Shown piece after piece: positions 1-5,472 of a stretch of 8,339 nt of DNA (its first letter is position 1; each line of letters begins with the position of its first letter). Origin of the DNA: an uncultured bacterium (GTDB lineage Bacteria; Bacillota; Clostridia; Lachnospirales; Lachnospiraceae); NCBI GenBank assembly GCA_947086625.1, contig CAMTZV010000040.1, positions 1-8,339 on the forward strand. Direction: 5' to 3'. The notes below the pieces were generated by a model that was not told the DNA's origin, searched no databases, and was given only the letters and a program-made list of their open reading frames with translations. Made by a program: the position numbers and the translations under genes.

Positions 1-723
1 TACAACGCAATCAAGCGCGATGCGCTGCTTGAGAACGTTACTGTTGACGCAGAGGGCAAGATCGATTTTAACGACAAGAGCGTGACCGAGAATACGCGCG
101 TTTCTTATCCGATCAACCATATCAACAACATTGTTAAGCCCGTTTCCGCGGCTCCGGCGGCGAAGAACGTGATCTTCCTGTCGGCGGATGCGTTTGGCGT
201 GCTTCCTCCGGTATCAATCCTGACACCCGAGCAGACACAGTACTACTTCCTGTCCGGCTTTACCGCAAAGCTTGCGGGAACCGAGCGCGGCATCACCGAG
301 CCGACACCGACGTTCTCGGCATGCTTCGGCCAGGCGTTTTTGGAGCTGCATCCGACCAAGTATGCGGAGGAGCTTGTAAAGAGAATGGAGAAGAGCGGCG
401 AAAAGGATTACCTTGTGAACACCGGCTGGAACGGAACCGGCAAGCGTATCTCCATCAAGGATACCCGCGGCATTATCGACGCCATCTTAAACGGCGATAT
501 CAAGGATGCGCCCACCAAGCAGCTTCCGCTGTTCAACTTCGAGATTCCGACCGAGTTAAAGGGCGTTGACACCGGCATTCTTGACCCCCGCGATACCTAT
601 GCGGATGTTTCCGAGTGGGAGAAGAAGGCAGACGACCTCGCAGGCCGTTTTATCAAAAATTTTGCAAAATACGAGGGCAACGACGCAGGAAAGGCACTCG
701 TCTCCGCCGGTCCGCAGAAGTAA
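1..723 (+). CDS. pckA: Phosphoenolpyruvate carboxykinase (ATP), C-terminal part (5' end outside window)
   Basis: This is the C-terminal 240 residues of the ATP-using PEP carboxykinase, which interconverts oxaloacetate + ATP and PEP + CO2 + ADP in the cytosol. In gut anaerobes it may run in the PEP-carboxylating direction. The frame is open from base 1, so the start lies upstream; a GTG at 82 is only an internal codon. From memory of the E. coli enzyme, visible residue 33 (Arg of ENTRVSYP) matches E. coli Arg333, which implies a full length near 540, usual for the family. Conserved blocks are [30 protein letters not shown], and [17 protein letters not shown] in the nucleotide-binding region. 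The protein ends ALVSAGPQK, close to the E. coli terminus, so the 3' end is intact. A hairpin follows the stop codon, suggesting the transcript ends there. Identity is very secure. Confidence 0.97.
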   Translation, partial: YNAIKRDALLENVTVDAEGKIDFNDKSVTENTRVSYPINHINNIVKPVSAAPAAKNVIFLSADAFGVLPPVSILTPEQTQYYFLSGFTAKLAGTERGITEPTPTFSACFGQAFLELHPTKYAEELVKRMEKSGEKDYLVNTGWNGTGKRISIKDTRGIIDAILNGDIKDAPTKQLPLFNFEIPTELKGVDTGILDPRDTYADVSEWEKKADDLAGRFIKNFAKYEGNDAGKALVSAGPQK

Positions 724-731
724 AATATATC

Positions 732-789
732 GTTCAGCGTGCTCAATCATGCAAGCATGATTCGCGCATTTTACAGTCGATGGCTGAAC
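732..789 (+). terminator. Nested inverted repeat downstream of pckA, possible terminator
   Basis: The outer arms GTTCAGC (732-738) and GCTGAAC (783-789) are perfectly complementary. They enclose a second perfect repeat, AATCATGC (745-752) and GCATGATT (755-762), with a two-base gap. The element sits 8 bases after the pckA stop codon. Only three T residues follow before an A-rich run, so it is not a textbook intrinsic terminator on the + strand. It may instead protect the mRNA 3' end or be a small intergenic repeat. The pairing is seen directly; the role is inferred. Confidence 0.5.
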
Positions 790-813
790 TTTAAAAAAAT
801 AAAAAATTTACCA

Positions 814-842
814 TTGCGATTTACCATGTATTAAGTTATAAT
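814..842 (+). promoter_or_regulatory. Strong housekeeping sigma-factor promoter for the 6S-like RNA
   Basis: A -35 box TTGCGA (814-819) is followed after exactly 17 bases by a perfect -10 box TATAAT (837-842). An A/T-rich stretch at about 790-812 lies just upstream and could act as an UP element. Transcription should start near 848-850. No protein start with a ribosome binding site follows, which fits a promoter for a stable RNA. Confidence 0.82.
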
Positions 843-848
843 TTTTGA

Positions 849-1110
849 TAGAAACTAAGAGAGACGCTAAAGTAAAACTTCAGGTTCAGCCTGAAAGGCT
901 GCCTGAATATCACTTACGCCGTAACGCCTGGGATGTGCGACAACTCTTGTCATTTTGAACCTACATTTACTTTTATGGGATTCCTATATGACCTTTGTGG
1001 ATGTCAGGCCTTATCTACGGATCAGAGGAAGGCAGAAGCAGGGCTGCGGTCACCCACCTGGCCTTAGGCTAGGAGTCAAAATACAAGAACCGGCATTTTG
1101 GGTTTTACAA
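849..1110 (+). ncRNA. ssrS: 6S RNA candidate
   Basis: 6S RNA imitates an open promoter and sequesters the housekeeping RNA polymerase holoenzyme in slow growth. I recognise it from its fold, not from a database hit. The closing stem pairs 921-936 with 1093-1108 (15 of 16 positions, with wobbles), 946-950 with 1083-1087, and 952-958 with 1076-1082 with one bulged base. Inside is a large bubble (959-980 and 1031-1075). Its 3' side carries a hairpin, CCTGGCC (1057-1063) with GGCTAGG (1067-1073), preceded by a CACCCACCT motif that I associate with 6S RNAs. The end of the rod pairs 981-985 with 1026-1030, 989-991 with 1022-1024, and 994-1002 with 1013-1021. The start is set by the promoter; a 5' hairpin (879-907) precedes the rod. 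The 3' end is uncertain: it may be near 1110 after processing, or at the terminator near 1217. A different lineage-specific structured RNA remains possible. Confidence 0.75.
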
Positions 1111-1182
1111 AAGAGAAATGTGTTTAATTACAAAAGAAAAAAGAGCTTTTCAGAAAACACAAAAGATAAGATCATGAAAAAC

Positions 1183-1217
1183 AAAAGAAGCTGCGCATAA
1201 GTGCTGCAGCTTCTTTT
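1183..1217 (+). terminator. Intrinsic terminator after the 6S-like RNA
   Basis: AAAAGAAGCTGCGCA (1183-1197) pairs with TGC-T-GCAGCTTCTTTT (1202-1217) around a TAAG loop, giving 15 base pairs with a single bulged T. The arm ends in four T residues and begins with four A residues, so it could stop transcription in either direction. It separates the RNA gene from the SpoIID-like gene and argues against a GTG start at 1201, which lies inside the hairpin. Confidence 0.8.
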
Positions 1218-1287
1218 CGTGTGTCTGCGGGACGAGGAAAAGCCGTCCGGCAATCGGAAATTGTTAATAGAAAGCGGAACTTATTGT

Positions 1288-3006
1288 ATGAGACGAAATC
1301 GAACTCTTGACAAAAATCATGTGGTCGTTGCCTGTCTCTTTGCGGTCTGTATATTTCTCATCATCATCATTCTTATGGTCAGCGGCGGTGTGCTCCCGGC
1401 AGGGGCGGATGCCGCAGCCATGGTGACGAAGGAGGAGGTCGCGGAGGCCTATGCGTTCTTAGACCAAAAGGAGGCGGTTCAGGCTGCGCTGGAGGCGGTC
1501 GACGGCCCGATTACATACGGCGATTATGAGGATTTTTTGGAGCAGCTTCATCTGTGGGAGGCCGGCGGCCTTGAACAACTGCTTTCCGGCGAAGCAGGGG
1601 AGTACGTGAGCCCTTCGGCGCTTGCGGAGAGCCGCGATCGAATCGCGGAGCTCTTCGAGGCGGACATGATGCAGGAAGAGCTGCCGCCTGAGAAGGAAAC
1701 GGGAAAAACGCCGGGGATGCCAAAGGTGGACGAAGCAACGATGATACGTGTGCTGCTGCTCCAGGAGAACGAACCGCTGGCACAGGAGCTCTATTTTTCG
1801 GCGAACGAGACGTACACGATTACATGGCACGACAAGACGAAGACAAAGGAAAAAAATAAGGTGATCCGCGCCGGGCTTTTGAAGCTTGCGGTCGGTGAGC
1901 GTGCTTATGTCGGATCGGAAAACGGCCAGGTCTATCTGGCGGGCGAGACGGGCGAGCGCGCCACGCTCGGCTACAGCGGGCGTTTTGTGATCACGCGCCA
2001 CGCAGACGGCTACAGCATCGTAAACGAGGTTCCGATCGAGCAGTATCTTTATGGTGTGGTACAGAGCGAGATGCCCGCATATTTTGAAAAGGAGGCACTG
2101 AAAGCGCAGGCGGTGTGTGCGCGTACATATATCGTGGCGCAGCTCATGAAGGACAATTATCCGCAGTACGGCGCGGACGTGGACGATTCGGTGCGCTATC
2201 AGGCATACAATAAGACTGCGCCGGATGAGCGGGTCGTGTCGGCAGTGAACGCTACGAAGGGGCAGATCCTGGCAAGGAATGATCTGCCGATCGGGGCCTA
2301 TTTTTTCTCGACCTCGCACGGCATGACGAGCGGCACGGAAATCTGGGAGCTGGAGGAGTGCGAATATTTGCGGCCCGTGCGGGGAAATGCGGACGGGAAG
2401 GCAGAGGATCTCTCCGACGAGGAAGCGTTTCGCGCCTACATCGAGCAGACGGATGAATCGGATTACGACTATGCGAGCAATTATTATCGCTGGAAGGCCG
2501 TGTTGGATCTCTCATCGCATGGGGATGAGGCGGCAGAGCTTTTGAAAAAAATAAGGAAAACGCACCCGGAATGTGTTATAATTGAGGACAGTGAGGGAAA
2601 TCGTGCGGGATCCGCGGCGCTGGATGAGCTGGGGGAAGCGGAGCAGATGGAGGTTTTGGAGCGCTCGTACTCCGGCGCGGCGCAAAGGCTTCGGATTTCG
2701 TTTCCGGGCGGTTCGGTGACAATTTCCAATGAGAACTACATCCGCCAGGTGCTCGGTGTCTGGATGGATACGCTGCAATACAAAGACGGGAGCAGCGCGC
2801 CTGCGGGCGGCATGCTGCCCAGCGTGTACTTTTACGTGCAGCCCGTCAAGGAGGGCATCGTGCTCTTTGGCGGGGGATTGGGACACGGCATCGGTATGAG
2901 CCAGTACGGCGCGAACGGGATGGCAAAAAAGGGAAAGAAGATGGAGAAGATTTTATCCTTCTATTACAGGGATGTAAAGCTGAGCCGGCTCTATGGGGGC
3001 GCGTGA
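1288..3006 (+). CDS. SpoIID/LytB-family membrane-anchored peptidoglycan enzyme
   Basis: SpoIID-family proteins are lytic transglycosylases that cleave denuded glycan strands; SpoIID itself works with SpoIIM and SpoIIP in forespore engulfment. I chose ATG 1288 (572 residues) because the open frame upstream runs into a terminator hairpin, and because this start gives an MRRNR basic end followed by one hydrophobic helix (about residues 11-34), a typical membrane anchor. Only a weak purine-rich site precedes it. Residues about 45-160 form an acidic, probably helical region unlike a bare SpoIID. The SpoIID domain follows: VPIEQYLYGVVQSEMP has Glu261 at the position of the catalytic glutamate known from B. 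subtilis SpoIID. The C-terminal signature GLGHGIGMSQYGANGMA lies at 530-546. B. subtilis SpoIID is about 340 residues, so this one is clearly longer. It appears monocistronic. The family is secure; whether it is the engulfment enzyme or a vegetative paralogue is open, so I give no symbol. Confidence 0.9.
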   Translation: MRRNRTLDKNHVVVACLFAVCIFLIIIILMVSGGVLPAGADAAAMVTKEEVAEAYAFLDQKEAVQAALEAVDGPITYGDYEDFLEQLHLWEAGGLEQLLSGEAGEYVSPSALAESRDRIAELFEADMMQEELPPEKETGKTPGMPKVDEATMIRVLLLQENEPLAQELYFSANETYTITWHDKTKTKEKNKVIRAGLLKLAVGERAYVGSENGQVYLAGETGERATLGYSGRFVITRHADGYSIVNEVPIEQYLYGVVQSEMPAYFEKEALKAQAVCARTYIVAQLMKDNYPQYGADVDDSVRYQAYNKTAPDERVVSAVNATKGQILARNDLPIGAYFFSTSHGMTSGTEIWELEECEYLRPVRGNADGKAEDLSDEEAFRAYIEQTDESDYDYASNYYRWKAVLDLSSHGDEAAELLKKIRKTHPECVIIEDSEGNRAGSAALDELGEAEQMEVLERSYSGAAQRLRISFPGGSVTISNENYIRQVLGVWMDTLQYKDGSSAPAGGMLPSVYFYVQPVKEGIVLFGGGLGHGIGMSQYGANGMAKKGKKMEKILSFYYRDVKLSRLYGGA

Positions 3007-3136
3007 TCCGTTACACGGACAGATAAAGGATTTTTATGCGCGGGGAAAATCTTTCCTGCTCCATTTTCAGTCAAATGCCTGCAGGCAGTCACCCGGCTTG
3101 CTGCGCGCGGGAATAAAATGTGTGTGAGGATGTTAC

Positions 3137-4003
3137 ATGAAGATCATAAGGGAGATATTGAGGTTTGTAGATGAGTGCAGGGCAGACAATGTGACTGCTT
3201 ACGCGGCGCAGTCCGCGTATTTTACGCTGCTCTCGCTCATTCCGTTCCTGCTGTTTTTCGGCGCGCTCTTAAAGTATACGCCGGTGTCGCTGGAGTTTTT
3301 AGAGCGGGGCGTGGTGCTCGTGCTGCCGGAATACGTTTCCGGGTTTCTTGTGAATATGATCCGGGAAACGTATGAGAGCTCCGCCGGGCTGATCTCCATA
3401 TCCGCGATTATCGCCATCTGGTCGGCGGCAAAGGGCATTCAGTATCTGACGGACGGGCTGAATAAAATGTACGACCTTACGGAGACGCGCAGCTGGTTGA
3501 AGCTGCGTTTCTGGTCCATCATTTACACGTTTATTATGATCTTTTCGATCGTGCTCATGCTCGTGCTGCTCGTGTTCGGGCGGACGCTGCAAAACTGGCT
3601 GGCGCAATATGTTCCGGCGGTGGCGAATATCACGCGCATCCTCCTGCGGATGAAAAGCCTTATCGGCATCGGCGGGCTGACGTTTGTGTTTGCGCTCTTT
3701 TACTGGACGTTTCCGAACCGCAAGGGCGAGGGCGGGCAGCGCATCACCTACCGGGGGCAGCTCCCGGGCGCGCTCATCTGCTCCATCGGGTGGTATGTGT
3801 TCTCGTTTTGTGTGTCGATTTACGTGGACTATTTCAACGGGTTTTCCAGCTACGGCAGCCTGACGACGATCGCACTCATCATGTTCTGGCTCTACACGTG
3901 CATGTACATCCTCATGGTCGGCGCGGAGGTGAACAACCAGTATTCACATGCGATCACGGCGGTTTTGAAAAAGAAGCAGGGCGGGGCGCGGAAAAGGAGC
4001 TGA
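3137..4003 (+). CDS. YihY/virulence factor BrkB family membrane protein
   Basis: This is a 288-residue polytopic inner-membrane protein of the YihY/BrkB family. The family is sometimes listed as RNase BN by a historical misassignment, and its molecular function is not settled. Six hydrophobic segments are visible at about residues 25-47, 84-104, 125-147, 173-192, 209-231 and 238-263. Family signatures are DNVTAYAAQSAYFTLLSLIP near the N-terminus, IWSAAKGIQYLTDGLN (94-109), and FNGFSSYGSLTTIALIMFWLY (233-253) followed by GAEVN. The C-terminus is short and strongly basic (KKKQGGARKRS), which suggests a cytoplasmic tail. The length is usual for Firmicute members. GAGGA (3126-3130) six bases before the ATG supports this start. 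It stands alone between the SpoIID-like gene and the pheST leader, with no obvious functional link to either and no clear terminator after it. Confidence 0.92.
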   Translation: MKIIREILRFVDECRADNVTAYAAQSAYFTLLSLIPFLLFFGALLKYTPVSLEFLERGVVLVLPEYVSGFLVNMIRETYESSAGLISISAIIAIWSAAKGIQYLTDGLNKMYDLTETRSWLKLRFWSIIYTFIMIFSIVLMLVLLVFGRTLQNWLAQYVPAVANITRILLRMKSLIGIGGLTFVFALFYWTFPNRKGEGGQRITYRGQLPGALICSIGWYVFSFCVSIYVDYFNGFSSYGSLTTIALIMFWLYTCMYILMVGAEVNNQYSHAITAVLKKKQGGARKRS

Positions 4004-4061
4004 CGGATGCGGCGCATTGCCCGGTAGAATTTTTGTCGTTGCGGCGGATGAAAAAATGTAC

Positions 4062-4090
4062 TTGATGTTTTTCGCTTGCTGTGTTACTAT
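4062..4090 (+). promoter_or_regulatory. Promoter of the T-box-pheST operon
   Basis: The -35 box TTGATG (4062-4067) and the -10 box TACTAT (4085-4090) are separated by exactly 17 bases. The predicted start near 4097 lies about 50 bases before the first T-box stem, so the whole leader would be transcribed. Confidence 0.7.
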
Positions 4091-4096
4091 GTGAAA

Positions 4097-4397
4097 AGTG
4101 CAAAAATGAAATGACAAATGCAACGATGGCGCACAGTAGCCGCATACGCTGCCGACAGAGAGAAGAGGTGATTCGCTGAGAGCCTTTTCCGGGTCAGGTA
4201 TGAGCCGCAGGCCGTGGAAGGTCAGGGCGGGAGGGCGAATTTCACGCCGGAGCAGCACAGGGGAAGCGCGGGTGCGTGGTAGTCTGTGACGCGTGCACAC
4301 GTTACGTGCGAAAGAGTGTCAGGCGCAGGTGCGCTTGGAATTTGGGTGGTACCGCGAAGCATATTCGTCCCGGAATGTAATGTTCCGGGGCTTTTTT
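4097..4397 (+). promoter_or_regulatory. T-box riboswitch, phenylalanine-specific (tRNA-Phe sensing leader)
   Basis: T-box leaders read the charging state of a cognate tRNA and switch between terminator and antiterminator. Stem I is closed by GCTGC (4148-4152) and GCAGC (4252-4256), with an AGAGAG-type AG box at 4157-4163. The specifier reads TTC (4241-4243) after GAAT and before the conserved purine A; shifted one base it would read TTT, so both readings give phenylalanine. A seven-pair stem III (4320-4326 with 4331-4337) precedes the T-box core GGGTGGTACCGCG (4344-4356). The variable T in TGGT can pair with an A discriminator, as expected for tRNA-Phe. The terminator follows at 4369-4397. 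The downstream genes encode the two Phe-tRNA synthetase subunits, which agrees fully with the specifier. Uncharged tRNA-Phe should stabilise the antiterminator and turn on pheST. The exact 5' end is inferred from the promoter. Confidence 0.95.
4369..4397 (+). terminator. T-box regulated intrinsic terminator before pheS
   Basis: CCCGGAA (4369-4375) pairs with TTCCGGG (4383-4389) and is followed by six T residues (4392-4397). The 5' arm abuts the T-box core region, so formation of the antiterminator would compete with it. This is the off-state of the phenylalanine switch. Confidence 0.92.
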
Positions 4398-4417
4398 CAT
4401 TTAAAATACATTTTTTC

Positions 4418-4425
4418 AGAAGGAG
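4418..4425 (+). promoter_or_regulatory. Ribosome binding site fixing the pheS start
   Basis: AGAAGGAG lies seven bases before ATG 4433 and downstream of the T-box terminator. It rules out the longer open frame that begins inside the leader RNA. Confidence 0.9.
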
Positions 4426-4432
4426 AAAGATT

Positions 4433-5455
4433 ATGAAGGAAAAGCTGCAAAAAATCAGGGAGCGGGCGATCGCCGAGATCGAGGGAGCGGGCGGACTTGA
4501 CAGGTTAAGCGAGGTCCGAAGCGCGATCCTCGGCAAAAAGGGCGAGCTGACCGCGGTTTTAAAGGGTATGAAGGACGTTCCGCCTGAGGAGCGGCCGAAG
4601 GTGGGCCAGTGGGTGAACGAGACGCGCGAGGCGATCGAGGGCATTCTGGCGGAGCAGACAAAGCGGCTGGAAGCGCAGGCGCTTCGTATCCGCTACGAGG
4701 CGGAGAAGATCGACGTCACAATGCCGTCTGTGACACCGGCAAAGGGTAACCTGCACCCGATCACGCAGGTGCGAAACCAGCTGATCGATATTTTTGCGTC
4801 GATGGGCTTTGAGATTTTCGAGGGAAGCGAGATCGAGACGGACTACTACAATTTTACCGCGCTCAACACACCGCAGGATCATCCGGCGCGCGACATGCAG
4901 GACACGTTTTACCTGTCAAAGGAGTTTTTGCTGCGCACGCAGACGTCGGCGGGGCAGATCCACGTGATGGAGGCGAAGAAGCCTCCGATCAAGATTATTT
5001 CGCCGGGCAAGGTGTTCCGCTCCGACGACGACGCGACGCATTCGCCGATGTTTTCCCAGATGGAGGGGCTTGTGGTGGACAAGGGCATCACGCTCTGCGA
5101 TCTGAAGGGAATGTTGGACGAGTTCGTGAAGCGGATCTTCGGGGAGCAGGTGACGACGCGTCTTCGCCCCTCGTATTTCCCGTTTACGGAGCCCTCAGTG
5201 GAGGTTGACGTGAGCTGCTTCCAGTGCGGCGGCAAGGGCTGCAAGCTGTGCAAGGGCACGGGCTGGATTGAGGTGCTCGGCGCGGGCGTCGTCAACAACA
5301 GGGTGCTCGCAGGCTGCGGCGTGGACACCGACGTGTACAGCGGGTTTGCGTTCGGCATCGGCATCGAGCGCATCGCCATGTTAAAGTACGGCATCAACAA
5401 CATCAAGCTGCTGTTTGAGTCCGATCTGCGCGTGTTGAACCAGATCGACGATTAA
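4433..5455 (+). CDS. pheS: Phenylalanyl-tRNA synthetase alpha subunit
   Basis: The alpha subunit carries the class II catalytic core of the cytosolic (alpha-beta)2 enzyme that attaches phenylalanine to tRNA-Phe. The product has 340 residues, standard length. Residues about 1-90 are charged and helical, matching the tRNA-contacting coiled coil. Motif 2 is [18 protein letters not shown] (195-212) and motif 3 is [14 protein letters not shown] (304-317). A four-cysteine loop (C262, C265, C270, C273) in [17 protein letters not shown] is present, as in many Firmicute PheS proteins. ATG 4433 is chosen because AGAAGGAG (4418-4425) sits seven bases upstream; the frame is open back to 4286, but that part lies inside the T-box leader. 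It is the first gene of the T-box-controlled operon, 17 bases ahead of pheT. Confidence 0.98.
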   Translation: MKEKLQKIRERAIAEIEGAGGLDRLSEVRSAILGKKGELTAVLKGMKDVPPEERPKVGQWVNETREAIEGILAEQTKRLEAQALRIRYEAEKIDVTMPSVTPAKGNLHPITQVRNQLIDIFASMGFEIFEGSEIETDYYNFTALNTPQDHPARDMQDTFYLSKEFLLRTQTSAGQIHVMEAKKPPIKIISPGKVFRSDDDATHSPMFSQMEGLVVDKGITLCDLKGMLDEFVKRIFGEQVTTRLRPSYFPFTEPSVEVDVSCFQCGGKGCKLCKGTGWIEVLGAGVVNNRVLAGCGVDTDVYSGFAFGIGIERIAMLKYGINNIKLLFESDLRVLNQIDD

Positions 5456-5472
5456 AGGAGGGGAGAAAGATT

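Noticed and set aside
849..1110. tmRNA, RNase P RNA or SRP RNA as the identity of the structured RNA
   Set aside because: I find no tag-peptide frame with a CCA end, no RNase P P4 core sequence and no SRP GNAR-type tip; the rod with a central bubble fits 6S best.
955..1200. An 81-codon open frame in the pckA-SpoIID gap
   Set aside because: It overlaps the paired arms of the 6S-like RNA, lacks a ribosome binding site and has no recognisable protein content.
1201..1287. N-terminal extension of the SpoIID-like gene from a GTG at 1201
   Set aside because: The GTG lies within the terminator hairpin 1183-1217, has no ribosome binding site, and the extension would put 29 unconserved residues before a normal basic-plus-hydrophobic anchor starting at ATG 1288.
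1459..2319. A 286-codon minus-strand open frame
   Set aside because: It is antisense to the SpoIID-like gene, rich in Arg/His/Leu/Cys as expected of a shadow frame, and has no family signature.
4286..4432. Longer pheS start inside the leader
   Set aside because: This segment is T-box stem III, the antiterminator and the terminator; the true start at 4433 has a good ribosome binding site and matches the family N-terminus.
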